Assembly (NCBI RefSeq): GCF_018780075.1
Contig: NZ_JADMKB010000027.1
Span: 1-64,000, forward strand
Direction: 5' to 3'
DNA: 64,000 nucleotides
Source: Hydrogenophaga sp.
Lineage (GTDB): Bacteria; Pseudomonadota; Gammaproteobacteria; Burkholderiales; Burkholderiaceae_C
This document shows, piece after piece, positions 18,461 to 26,551 of this stretch. The stretch's first letter is position 1; the number at the start of each line of letters is the position of its first letter. The notes below the pieces were generated by a model. The model was not told the origin of the DNA. It made no database searches and was given only the letters and a program-made list of their open reading frames with translations. Both the position numbers and the translations under genes were made by a program.

Positions 18461-19224
18461 CAGCGTGGTGCCATTCTGAGTGCACCATCGAGGCGGATCA
18501 CCTCGCCGTTCAGGTGGCCGTTGCTCACGATGTGGGCGGCCAGTTCGGCGAACTCTTCCGGCTTGCCCAGGCGGTTCGGGAACGGGATGCTCTTGGCCAG
18601 CGACTCCTGCACGGCCTCGGGCAGCTCCTTCATCAGCGGCGTGGCGAACAGGCCGGGGGCGATGGTGCAGACGCGGATGCCGTGCTGCGCCAGGTCGCGC
18701 GCCATCGGCAATGTCATGCCGGCCACGCCGGCCTTGGACGCGCTGTAGGCCTGCTGGCCGACCTGGCCGTCGAAGGCCGCCACGCTGGCGGTGAACACCA
18801 TCACGCCGCGCTCACCGTCGTCCATCGGGTCGAGCTTGGCGCAGGCGGCGGCGAACAGGCGGGCCGCGTTGTAGGTGCCGATCAGGTTGACGTTGATCAC
18901 GCGGGCGAAGTCGGCCAGCGGGGCGGCGTTGCCGTCCCGGCCGACCACGCGTTTGGCGCTGCCGATGCCGGCGATCTGCATCAGGATGCGCGCCGGACCG
19001 TGGGCCGCCGCAGCGGCCTCGACCGCGGCCTCCATGCTGTCCGGGTCCGACACATTGCACTGCACGGCGACGCCGCCGATGTCGGCCGCCACGCGCTGCG
19101 CGTTCTCGAGGTTGAGGTCGAGCACCGCGACCTTGGCGCCCAGACGGGCCAGTTCGCGCGCGGTGGCCTCGCCGAGGCCGGAGCCACCACCGGTGACGAG
19201 GGCGGCGTGTCCTTTGATTTGCAT
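18460..19224 (-). CDS. SDR-family 3-hydroxyacyl-CoA dehydrogenase
   Basis: A 254-residue classical short-chain dehydrogenase. It shows the nucleotide motif VTGGGSGLGEATA, an Asp after beta-2 (LDLNLE) that favours NAD+, the IAGIGSAK strand, and catalytic Ser and YSASKAG. The overall sequence resembles type II 3-hydroxyacyl-CoA dehydrogenases (17-beta-HSD10 like). In the cluster it would oxidise the beta-hydroxyl formed by hydration of feruloyl-CoA or coumaroyl-CoA to a beta-keto group. That step is needed for a beta-oxidation-like route but not for the retro-aldol (vanillin-forming) route. Confidence 0.88.
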   Translation of the reverse strand: MQIKGHAALVTGGGSGLGEATARELARLGAKVAVLDLNLENAQRVAADIGGVAVQCNVSDPDSMEAAVEAAAAAHGPARILMQIAGIGSAKRVVGRDGNAAPLADFARVINVNLIGTYNAARLFAAACAKLDPMDDGERGVMVFTASVAAFDGQVGQQAYSASKAGVAGMTLPMARDLAQHGIRVCTIAPGLFATPLMKELPEAVQESLAKSIPFPNRLGKPEEFAELAAHIVSNGHLNGEVIRLDGALRMAPR

Positions 19225-19269
19225 CGTGTTCTCCTAAAAAATGTTCGAAGCGCGTGCCTGGTTCGAGAA

Positions 19270-19342
19270 CACCGCGGAACCGGCTTTGCCGGGCCGCTGG
19301 TGTTGCCCCCTTGGGGGGTGACGCCGCAGGCGGCGCGGGGGG
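19270..19342 (-). repeat. Dispersed GC-rich 3' repeat, copy 1
   Basis: Contains ACCGGCTTTGCCGGG and the core TTGGGGGGTGACGCCGCAGG, then CGGCGCGGGGGG, directly behind the CoA ligase stop codon. It is the same element as the copies near 21.3, 33.9, 37.1, 39.5 and 43.6 kb. Inverted segments (ACCGGC..GCCGGG, CCCCC..GGGGG, GCCGC..GCGGC) give a multi-hairpin transcript. Confidence 0.8.
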
Positions 19343-21196
19343 TTACCGTGGTTTCAGGATGTAGCGCAGCTCATCCGTGTGCAGCTTGGCCACGGTGTCC
19401 GCGCGGTGCGACAACACCGCGCGCTGGTTGATCGATCCCTTGTCGGTGACCTCGCCGCGGTCGATGGTGGGCGGGTCGGCCAGCAGGCACAGACGGGCGA
19501 TGCGGTTGGCGCTGCCGGTGGCGTTGCGCGCCAGTTCGTCCACGATGGTCTGGAACTGCGCCAGCACCGCAGGGTGGTCCAGCACGTCGTGCATCGACGC
19601 GTCGGCCGGCAGGCCGGCGAGGGTGCGCACCGCCGGCGTCGGGAACACCATGGCGCCCACCTCCTTGAGGTTGATGCCGGTGAGCACCACGTCCTGGATG
19701 AAGGGCGCGCCGGCCGCGATGATCTTGCCGCGCAGCGGGCCCACGCTCACGAAGGTGCCGGTGGCGAGCTTGAAGTCTTCGGCGATGCGGCCGTCGAACT
19801 TCAGGCCCAGGTGGATGTCGGTCTCGTCGATCCACTTCACCGCGTCGCCGGTCTTGAAGAAGCCTTCTTCGTCGAATGCCTCGGCGGTCTCGGCCGGCAT
19901 GCGCCAGTAGCCAGGCGTGATGTTGGGGCCCTTGTAGCGCACCTCGGTCTTGCCGCCGGCATCCACCAGCTTGAGTTCCAGGCCCGGTGTGGGCAGGCCA
20001 AGGTCGCCGGCCTTCACGTTGGGGCTGGTCACGAAGATGCCGAAGGGGCCGGACTCGGTCATGCCCAGACCCGTGCCCATGACGATGCGCTCGCCGATCT
20101 CGCTTTCCTGCGCGGCGTGCAGTGCGTCCCACACCGGTTGCGCCAGCGAGGCGCCGGCGTAGAAGAACATCCGCACGCGCGAGAGCAGCATCTTGCGCAA
20201 TGCGTCGTCGGTCTTCATGGCGTTGGCGATCGCCTCGAAGCCGGTGGGCACGTTGAAGTACACCGTGGGCGCGATTTCGCGCAGGTTGCGCAGCGTCTCG
20301 CCCATCAGCGCGGGCGTGGGCTTGCCGTCGTCGATGTAGAGCGTGCCGCCGTGGTACATCACCATGCCGAAGTTGTGGTTGCCGCCGAAGGTGTGGTTCC
20401 AGGGCAGCCAGTCGATCAGCACCAGCGGTTTCTCGGCGAGCACCGGCATGGACGTGGCCATCTGCTGCTGGTTGGCGCACCACAGGCGCTGCGTGTTGAT
20501 CACGGCCTTGGGCATCTTGGTGGAGCCCGAGGTGAACAGGAACTTGGCGATCGTGTCGGGCCCGGTGGCGGCCATGGCGGCGTCCACGGCGGGCGTGGGT
20601 TCGGTGGCCATGAGCGCGGCGAACGAGGTGGTGTCGCGACCCGGCACCGTGCCTTTGGTGGTGACGAGCTCCACGTCGTCGCCCAGGGTGGCGAGCATCG
20701 CGCGGCTGTAGCGCAGCGCGTCGCTGGCGAACACCAGGCCCGGGGTCAGGGTCTTCACCACGTGCTTGAGCTTGTCGAAGTCCTGGCTGACCAGCGAGTA
20801 GGCCGGCGAGGTGGGGCAGTAGGCTATGCCCGCGTAGATGCAGCCCAACGCCAGCAGCGCGTGCTCCAGGTCGTTTTCGCTCAGGATGAGCACCGGCTTT
20901 TCGGCCGAGAGGCCGCGGTCGAGCAGGCCCTGGCCGATGCGCCGCGCGGCGTCGAGCGCCTGCGCGAACGTGATGTGCTGCCAGTCGCCGCTGCTGCCGT
21001 CGGCGTTCTTCATCCGTCGGGCGAACAGGGTCTGGTCGGGCCGCGCCTGGGCCCAGTGCACCAGCCGGTCGGTCAGGCGCTCGGGGTAGGGGCCGAGTTC
21101 CTGGTCGGCACGCAGGTAGTGCACCCCGGCCTCGCCGTCGCGCACGGTGGCGCGGGTGACGCCGAATTTCAGAGGGCGGTATTTTGCTTCGGTCAT
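19343..21196 (-). CDS. fcs: Feruloyl-CoA synthetase-type acyl-CoA ligase (copy A)
   Basis: A 617-residue ANL-superfamily ligase. It has the P-loop-like motif KFLFTSGSTKMPKAVI, the adenylate motif MGTGLGMTESGPFG, the hinge region KFDGRIAEDFKLATGTFVSV, and GEVTDKGSINQRAVL near the end where the catalytic Lys-type region lies. The LPWNHTFGGNHNFGM motif is characteristic of feruloyl-CoA synthetases of the Fcs type. It activates ferulate or related hydroxycinnamates with ATP and CoA in the cytoplasm. It is followed by SDR and thioesterase genes and preceded by a crotonase gene. A close paralogue lies at 24676-26538. Confidence 0.9.
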   Translation of the reverse strand: MTEAKYRPLKFGVTRATVRDGEAGVHYLRADQELGPYPERLTDRLVHWAQARPDQTLFARRMKNADGSSGDWQHITFAQALDAARRIGQGLLDRGLSAEKPVLILSENDLEHALLALGCIYAGIAYCPTSPAYSLVSQDFDKLKHVVKTLTPGLVFASDALRYSRAMLATLGDDVELVTTKGTVPGRDTTSFAALMATEPTPAVDAAMAATGPDTIAKFLFTSGSTKMPKAVINTQRLWCANQQQMATSMPVLAEKPLVLIDWLPWNHTFGGNHNFGMVMYHGGTLYIDDGKPTPALMGETLRNLREIAPTVYFNVPTGFEAIANAMKTDDALRKMLLSRVRMFFYAGASLAQPVWDALHAAQESEIGERIVMGTGLGMTESGPFGIFVTSPNVKAGDLGLPTPGLELKLVDAGGKTEVRYKGPNITPGYWRMPAETAEAFDEEGFFKTGDAVKWIDETDIHLGLKFDGRIAEDFKLATGTFVSVGPLRGKIIAAGAPFIQDVVLTGINLKEVGAMVFPTPAVRTLAGLPADASMHDVLDHPAVLAQFQTIVDELARNATGSANRIARLCLLADPPTIDRGEVTDKGSINQRAVLSHRADTVAKLHTDELRYILKPR

Positions 21197-21251
21197 GTTG
21201 TCTCCGTGTTCTTGACTGTGATGAGCGGACCGGCTTCCGGCGCGCGTGTCT

Positions 21252-21341
21252 GATACCAGAGATGCCGAGGAACCGGCTTCGCCGGGCCTCTGGCATCGCC
21301 CCCTGGGGGGTGACGCCGCAGGCGGCGCGGGGGGGGGGGGG
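21252..21341 (-). repeat. Dispersed GC-rich 3' repeat, copy 2, with a 13-bp G tract
   Basis: Same element as copy 1: GGAACCGGCTTCGCCGGGCC, then CCCTGGGGGGTGACGCCGCA. It ends in an uninterrupted run of 13 G (21327-21339) touching the crotonase stop. The run is longer than in the other copies and is a likely slippage site. Confidence 0.8.
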
Positions 21342-22130
21342 TCAGTCCTTCTTGACTTTGGCGGCCTTGCCCTGCAGGAACGCTTGCACGCGTTCCTTGG
21401 CTTCGGGGGCGCTCTGCGCGATCGAGGCCATCAGCGCCTCGGTGAACAGACCGTGGTCGGCCGGCTGTTCCGCGATGCGGGGCAGGGCGTGCATGAGCGC
21501 GAAGTTGGTCATGCGGGCGTTGGAGGCGATGCGCGTGGCCAGCTCGACGGCTTTCTCCAGCGCGGTGCCGGTCGGCACCAGGTACTGCGCCAGGCCGATC
21601 CGCTCGCCGTCGGCGGCGTTGTAGACGCGGCCGGTCAGCATCATGTCGGTCATGCGCGCGGCGCCGATCAGCTTGGGCACGCGCACCGCGCCACCGCCGC
21701 CCACGAAGATGCCGCGCGTGCCTTCAGGCAGCGCGTAGAAGGTGGTCTCATCGGCCACGCGGATGTGGCAGGCGCTGGCCAGCTCCAGGCCGCCGCCGAC
21801 CACCGCGCCGTGCAGCGCCGCGACCACGGGCACGTTGCCCTTTTCCACACACTCCAGCGCCGCGTGCCACATGCGCGAGTGGAAGACGCCGTCTGACGCA
21901 TCACGCTCGCTCAGTTCCGACAGGTCCAGGCCGGCACAGAAGTGCTCGCCGGTGCCGTCCACCACCGCCGCGCGCACGCTCTGCGGCAGGTTCTGGAACG
22001 CGTCGCGGATGGCGAGGATCAAACCGTCGTTCAGCGCGTTGCGCTTGGCCGGGCGGTTGAGCGTGATCACGGCGACTTCGGCTTGTTCGCCGCGCAGGCT
22101 GACGGTCAGATCGGGGTGTGGGGTGTTCAT
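21342..22130 (-). CDS. Crotonase-family enoyl-CoA hydratase (copy A)
   Basis: A 262-residue crotonase (MNTPHPDLTVSLRGEQAEVA). It has the oxyanion-hole strands VITLNRPAKRNAL and HFCAGLDLSE, the second oxyanion segment ALHGAVVGGGLELAS, and the acidic LPEGTRGIFVGGGGAV loop carrying a catalytic Glu position. It would hydrate feruloyl-CoA. The sequence lacks the features I associate with hydroxycinnamoyl-CoA hydratase-lyases, whose region reads WCFGGGFSPL, so a plain hydratase is favoured. Upstream residues in the track frame cross the promoter palindrome and are excluded. A paralogue is at 26552-27349. Confidence 0.85.
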   Translation of the reverse strand: MNTPHPDLTVSLRGEQAEVAVITLNRPAKRNALNDGLILAIRDAFQNLPQSVRAAVVDGTGEHFCAGLDLSELSERDASDGVFHSRMWHAALECVEKGNVPVVAALHGAVVGGGLELASACHIRVADETTFYALPEGTRGIFVGGGGAVRVPKLIGAARMTDMMLTGRVYNAADGERIGLAQYLVPTGTALEKAVELATRIASNARMTNFALMHALPRIAEQPADHGLFTEALMASIAQSAPEAKERVQAFLQGKAAKVKKD

Positions 22131-22167
22131 GGTGCTAGGGGGTTTTGGAGCTTGTTGAGTGATGCGA

Positions 22168-22186
22168 TTATTGTTATAAACAATAA
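22168..22186. promoter_or_regulatory. Palindromic operator TTATTGTT-ATA-AACAATAA
   Basis: Perfect 8-bp arms with a 3-bp centre sit in an AT-rich divergent promoter region between the crotonase and the amidohydrolase gene. Shape and size suit a MarR dimer such as the products at 12160 or 23167. One site could control both directions. Binding is inferred. Confidence 0.65.
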
Positions 22187-22257
22187 CCAAATCAAGAAAA
22201 ACCCTGTCCTTCAACCCCCGTGTTTACCCCTAGTCCCACCCCTCATCAGGAGCCACC

Positions 22258-23130
22258 ATGGACCACCAGAACCTGATTGCCATCGACATCCACACCCACG
22301 CGGAAGTGAGCTGCCGCAACCCCTTCGACAACTATGGCGAGGAGTACGACCGCGCCGCCGACAAGTACTTTGGCAGCAACCGCCGGCCCACCATCGCCGA
22401 GACGATTGCCTACTACCGCGAGAAGAAGATCGGCCTCGTGATGTTCACGGTGGACAGCGAGTCGCAACTGGGCCGCCGCCGCATCCCGAACGAAGAGATC
22501 GCGCAGGCCGCGCGCGAGAACAGCGACATGATGGTGGCCTTCGCCAGCATCGACCCGCACAAGGGCAAGATGGGCGCGCGCGAAGCCGAACGCCTGATCA
22601 AGGAAGAGGGCATCAAGGGCTTCAAGTTCCACCCCACGGTGCAGGGCTACCACCCCTACGACAAGATGGCCTGGCCGATCTACGAGGTGATCAACGCCCA
22701 CAAACTCCCGGCCATCTTCCACACCGGCCACAGCGGCATCGGCTCGGGCATGCGCTGCGGCGGTGGCCTGCGGCTGGAGTACAGCAACCCCATGCACCTG
22801 GACGACGTGGCGATCGATTTCCCCGACATGCAGATCGTCATGGCGCACCCGAGCTTTCCGTGGCAGGACGAGGCGCTGAGTGTGGCAACGCACAAGCCCA
22901 ATGTGTGGATCGACCTCAGCGGCTGGAGCCCGAAGTACTTTCCGAAGCAACTCGTGCAGTACGCGAACACGCTGCTCAAGGACCGCATCCTGTTCGGCAG
23001 CGACTACCCGCTGATCACGCCCGAGCGCTGGATGAAAGATTTCGAAGTCGCCGGTTTCAAACCCGAGGTGATGCCCGGCATCCTCAAGGGCAACGCTGTG
23101 AGGCTGCTGGGGCTGGACGCGGTGGCCTGA
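22258..23130 (+). CDS. Amidohydrolase-2 family hydrolase, possible aryl beta-ketoacyl-CoA hydrolase
   Basis: A 290-residue TIM-barrel metallohydrolase. Metal-binding motifs in order are AIDIHTHAE (HxH), the Lys in GFKFHPTVQG, AIFHTGHSG, VMAHPSFPW and the catalytic Asp in LFGSDYPL. The family includes decarboxylases of the ACMSD and gamma-resorcylate type and hydrolases. It is divergent from the CoA-ligase/hydratase operon and shares the palindromic operator. As I recall, the rhodococcal p-hydroxycinnamate (cou) cluster also uses an amidohydrolase-superfamily protein, CouO, for the hydrolytic retro-Claisen step. A similar role here is inference. Confidence 0.75.
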   Translation: MDHQNLIAIDIHTHAEVSCRNPFDNYGEEYDRAADKYFGSNRRPTIAETIAYYREKKIGLVMFTVDSESQLGRRRIPNEEIAQAARENSDMMVAFASIDPHKGKMGAREAERLIKEEGIKGFKFHPTVQGYHPYDKMAWPIYEVINAHKLPAIFHTGHSGIGSGMRCGGGLRLEYSNPMHLDDVAIDFPDMQIVMAHPSFPWQDEALSVATHKPNVWIDLSGWSPKYFPKQLVQYANTLLKDRILFGSDYPLITPERWMKDFEVAGFKPEVMPGILKGNAVRLLGLDAVA

Positions 23131-23166
23131 TCCGGGCGGCCTGCCGCTGCTCGCTGACTGCCCCGC

Positions 23167-23649
23167 TCAGGGGGCTGGCCGGCCCGCCAGGCCCAGGCCC
23201 TTGCACATCAGCTGACGCAGGGTGCTGAGTTCGGCCGGTGTCAGGTGCGGCATGGCCTCTGCGTCGGCGGCGCAAGCGTCCGGCTCGGCCGCCGCCAGCA
23301 GTTCCTCGCCCTCGGGCTGCAACCGCAGGCCCCAGGCGCGGCGGTCTTGCGGATGGTCCTGCCGGCCGACCAGGCCGCGGCTTTCCAGTTCGCGGATGAG
23401 TCCCACCACATTGGACGATTGCAGGTCCAGCAAGCTGCAGAGCTGGCTCGACGTGATGCCCGGCTGGCCGCGGATCAGCAACAGCACGGTGAAGGTCAGC
23501 GGACGCAGACCGTGGCGCTGCATGCGGGCCTGGAACCGCTCGGTGATGGCCATCGAACTGCGACGCACCACGTAGCCGAGAAAGTCCTCTGGAACACGGG
23601 TGGGGGTGGCCTCGACCGCTGAGGCGGGGCGGGGTTCGGATGGGGCCAT
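23167..23649 (-). CDS. MarR-family transcriptional regulator (copy B)
   Basis: A 160-residue MarR protein. The wHTH reads PLTFTVLLLIRGQPGITSSQ, with recognition helix LLDLQSSNVVGLIRELESRG and wing RQDHPQDRRAWGLRLQPEG. It resembles the MarR protein at 12160-12699 in layout (YxxRRSSMAITERFQ versus YNARRAALAVIGVFL). That agrees with duplication of the whole regulator-receptor-ligase-hydratase block. It is the last gene of cluster B, 3 bp behind the Bug gene. It probably senses a hydroxycinnamoyl-CoA-like effector. Confidence 0.85.
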   Translation of the reverse strand: MAPSEPRPASAVEATPTRVPEDFLGYVVRRSSMAITERFQARMQRHGLRPLTFTVLLLIRGQPGITSSQLCSLLDLQSSNVVGLIRELESRGLVGRQDHPQDRRAWGLRLQPEGEELLAAAEPDACAADAEAMPHLTPAELSTLRQLMCKGLGLAGRPAP

Positions 23650-23652
23650 GGA

Positions 23653-24642
23653 TCAGGATTCTGCCGTGAAGCCGATCTTGCGGATCAGGGGCCGCCAGGC
23701 CTCCACCTCGGACCGCTGCCAGCGCACCATCTCCTCGATGGACGAACCATGGGGGATCAACCCCACGGACAGGATGCCGTCCTGCACCGCCTTGTCTTTC
23801 AGCGCTCCCGTGATGGCGGCGTTGGCCGCCGCCACCACGACGGCCGGCGTGCGTGCCGGCGCATAGAAACCGAACCACTCCTCGGTGGTCAGTTCGGGAA
23901 AGCCCTGCTCGGCAAAGGTCGGCACCTCGGGCACGAAGGGCGAGCGGCTCGGCCCCGAGGTGCCCAGGATGCGCAGCTTGCCCGCCCGGTGGTGTGGCAG
24001 GAAGTCGCCGTGGGTGGTCACCATCGCCGCGATCTGGCCGCCGACCACGTCCACCACGCCGGGCACCGAGCCCCGGTAGGGCACATGCCGCAGTTCGGTC
24101 CCGCTGTTGAGGCCCAGCAGGGCGCCGAGAAAGTGGGGCGTGGAGCCCGCACCCGGCGAACCGTAGTGGGCCTGCGCGGCGTTGCCCTTGCACCAGGCCA
24201 GAAAGTCCCGGACGGTTTTCACCGAGGCCGGCACCAGCGGGCCCACGGCCAGGCCATGGTGGGCGATCGCCGCGATCGACACGGGGGCAAAGTCCTTCGG
24301 GTCGTACGCGAGCTTGGGGTAGATGAAGGGGTAGTTGGCCATGGCCGAGACCGGCGCCATGGCCAGCACCGAGCCATCGGCGGGCGCGGCCTTGAGGGTT
24401 TCCAGCGCGATGCGCCCGCTGGCGCCGGGCTTGTTCTCCACCACGGCAGCGTTGCGCGTGTAGGCGCTGCCGGCCAGCTTTTCACCCACGCGGCGCGCCA
24501 CGCTGTCGCCCGAGCTGCCCGCAGGGAAGCCATACAAGATCCTGACCTGATCGATCCCCTGGGCCAGCACCCCCAGGGGCGCCAGCGACAGCGAGGTGGC
24601 GGAGGTGCCGATCAACTGGACAAAGCGACGACGGGTGGGCAT
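23653..24642 (-). CDS. Bug-type periplasmic solute-binding protein (cluster B)
   Basis: A 329-residue receptor with an N-terminal MPTRRRFVQLIGTSATSLSL signal that fits a Tat motif (RRRFVQ), cleaved near VLAQG. Diagnostic segments are LYGFPAGSSGDSVARRVGEK, VVENKPGASGRIALE and HYGSPGAGSTPHFLGALLGL. The block TPHFLGALLGL and the C-terminal IRKIGFTAES match the Bug protein at 16999-17994 closely, marking the two as a paralogous pair. It sits between ligase and regulator genes, with no permease gene nearby. Confidence 0.88.
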   Translation of the reverse strand: MPTRRRFVQLIGTSATSLSLAPLGVLAQGIDQVRILYGFPAGSSGDSVARRVGEKLAGSAYTRNAAVVENKPGASGRIALETLKAAPADGSVLAMAPVSAMANYPFIYPKLAYDPKDFAPVSIAAIAHHGLAVGPLVPASVKTVRDFLAWCKGNAAQAHYGSPGAGSTPHFLGALLGLNSGTELRHVPYRGSVPGVVDVVGGQIAAMVTTHGDFLPHHRAGKLRILGTSGPSRSPFVPEVPTFAEQGFPELTTEEWFGFYAPARTPAVVVAAANAAITGALKDKAVQDGILSVGLIPHGSSIEEMVRWQRSEVEAWRPLIRKIGFTAES

Positions 24643-24675
24643 GCGGTTCTCCGGTGGTGGGTGGGTGGCGGGGGC

Positions 24676-26538
24676 TCAGGGGTTGTTCAGCCGGGCGACC
24701 AGGTTGAGCCGGCCTTCGTGCAGGGCAGCCACCACGTCGGCCCGGTGTTTGAGCACGGCGCGCTGGTTGATGGAGCCCTTTTCAGTCAGTTCGCCGTTGT
24801 CCAGCGAGAGCGGCGCGGTGAGCAGGTGGGCCAGCGCCAGCCGGTTGGCGCTGCCGGTGGATTGCGCGGCCAGGTCCTGCACCAGGGACTGCATCCAGCG
24901 CTGTACCCGGGGGTCCGCGGCCACGGTGTCGAGCGGAACCGACTCGGGTGCGCCGGTCAGGCGGCGAAGCGCCGGCGCCGGGATGAGCAGCGCCCCCACC
25001 TCGTTGCGGTTCAGCCCCGTGATCACGGCGTCCTGCAGGTAGGGGGCGGCGGCGCCCACGATGCGGGCCCGCAGCGGTCCGACGCTGACAAACGTGCCCG
25101 TGGCCAGCTTGAAGTCTTCGGCCGTCCGCCCATCGAAGCGCAGCCCCAGGTGCGGGTTGGTCGGGTCGATCCAGGCCACGGCGTCGCCCGTGCGGAAAAA
25201 GCCTTGCTCGTCAAAGGCCGCCTCGGTCGCTTCCGCGTTCCGCCAGTAGCCGGGGGTGATGTTGGGGCCGCGGTAGCGGATCTCGGTCTTCTCGCCGACC
25301 GGTGCCAGCTTCACCTCCAGCCCGGCCGCGGGCAGGCCGACCTCACCCGCCCGGGTGTGGGGGTTGGTGACGAACAGGGCGAAGGGCGAAGACTCGGTCA
25401 TGCCCAGCCCGGCCGTCATCACCACGCGTTCTCCCAGCGCGGCTTCGGCATGGCGGTGCAGCGCGTCCTGGATGGCCTGCGACAGCGCGGCGCCCGAATA
25501 CAGCTGGCAGCTCAGCCGGGCGTAGAAGTTGCGGCGGAGCTGCGGGTCGGTGTCCATGGCGCGGGCGATGGCCTCGTAGCCAATGGGCACATTGAAGTAC
25601 CAGGTGGGCGCCACTTCGCGCAGGTTGCGCAGCGTTTCGCCCAGCAGCGCGGGGGTGGGCTTGCCTTCGTCGATGTAGAGCGTGCCGCCGTTGTACAGCG
25701 CCATGAAGAAGTTGTGGTTGCCGCCGGCGGTGTGGTTCCAGGGCATCCAGTCCACCAGCACGGGCGGCGCCTGGCCCAGGATCGGCATCGACTGCAGGAT
25801 CTGCTGCTGGTTGGCGCACAGCATGCGCTGCGTGGTGATGACGGCCTTGGGCAGGTTGGTTGATCCGCTGGTGAACAGGAACTTGACGATGGTGTCGGGC
25901 CCGGTGGCGCGCATGGCCGCGTCCAGCGCCGGGGTTGGGGCCGTGGCCAGCAGTTCGCCGAGCGGCGTGCACCGGTGTGAGGTCAGCGCGCCAGGCCCGC
26001 CCTCGCTGAGCACCACCTCGGTGTCGGCCGGCACCGCCGCTTCGATGGCGGCGCGGTAGCGTGCGTCGGCGGCGTACACCAGCCCCGGCGTCAGGGTGTT
26101 CATCACGTGCCGCAGCTTCCCGTGGTCTTTGCTGACGAGGGAGTAGGCCGGCGAGACGGCGCTGAAGGGCACGCCGGCGTACATGGCGCCCAGGGCCAGG
26201 GCGGCGTGGTCCAGGCTGTTTTCGCTCAGGATCACCAGCGGGCGTTCGGCGCTCAGCCCCCGGTCCAGCAGGGCCTGGCCGATCTGGCGCGCGGCGGCCA
26301 GCGCGCCGCCATAGCTCAGGTGCTGCCAGCGGCTGCGATCCGCCGGGTCGCGCTGCGCGTACAGCGGGGTGTCGGGCTGGCGCTCGGCCCAGGCGTGCAG
26401 CCTGTCCGTCATGCGAGGGGGATGCGGTTGCAGGTCCTGGTCGCAGCGGAGGTGGGTGTGGCCGCCCTCGTGGCGCACCACGGCCTGTGTGACCCCGAAC
26501 GGGAAGTGGCGGTAACGCGCGGTGTTGGAAGCGGTCAT
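24676..26538 (-). CDS. Feruloyl-CoA synthetase-type acyl-CoA ligase (copy B)
   Basis: A 620-residue ANL ligase starting MTASNTARYRHFPFGVTQAV. Core motifs match copy A position by position: KFLFTSGSTNLPKAVITTQR, DWMPWNHTAGGNHNFFMALY, MTAGLGMTESSPFALF, RFDGRTAEDFKLATGTFVSV and GELTEKGSINQRAVLKH. It activates a hydroxycinnamate or related aryl acid. Differences in the pocket-facing region (ARLSCQLYSGAALSQ versus SRVRMFFYAGASLAQ) suggest a different ring substitution preference. The 5' extension in the track lies over the neighbouring crotonase and is rejected. Confidence 0.87.
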   Translation of the reverse strand: MTASNTARYRHFPFGVTQAVVRHEGGHTHLRCDQDLQPHPPRMTDRLHAWAERQPDTPLYAQRDPADRSRWQHLSYGGALAAARQIGQALLDRGLSAERPLVILSENSLDHAALALGAMYAGVPFSAVSPAYSLVSKDHGKLRHVMNTLTPGLVYAADARYRAAIEAAVPADTEVVLSEGGPGALTSHRCTPLGELLATAPTPALDAAMRATGPDTIVKFLFTSGSTNLPKAVITTQRMLCANQQQILQSMPILGQAPPVLVDWMPWNHTAGGNHNFFMALYNGGTLYIDEGKPTPALLGETLRNLREVAPTWYFNVPIGYEAIARAMDTDPQLRRNFYARLSCQLYSGAALSQAIQDALHRHAEAALGERVVMTAGLGMTESSPFALFVTNPHTRAGEVGLPAAGLEVKLAPVGEKTEIRYRGPNITPGYWRNAEATEAAFDEQGFFRTGDAVAWIDPTNPHLGLRFDGRTAEDFKLATGTFVSVGPLRARIVGAAAPYLQDAVITGLNRNEVGALLIPAPALRRLTGAPESVPLDTVAADPRVQRWMQSLVQDLAAQSTGSANRLALAHLLTAPLSLDNGELTEKGSINQRAVLKHRADVVAALHEGRLNLVARLNNP

Positions 26539-26551
26539 GCGGTGGCTCCCG

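Noticed and set aside
23749-25863. 704-residue plus-strand ORF
   Set aside because: Antisense of the Bug and CoA-ligase genes; no recognisable motif.
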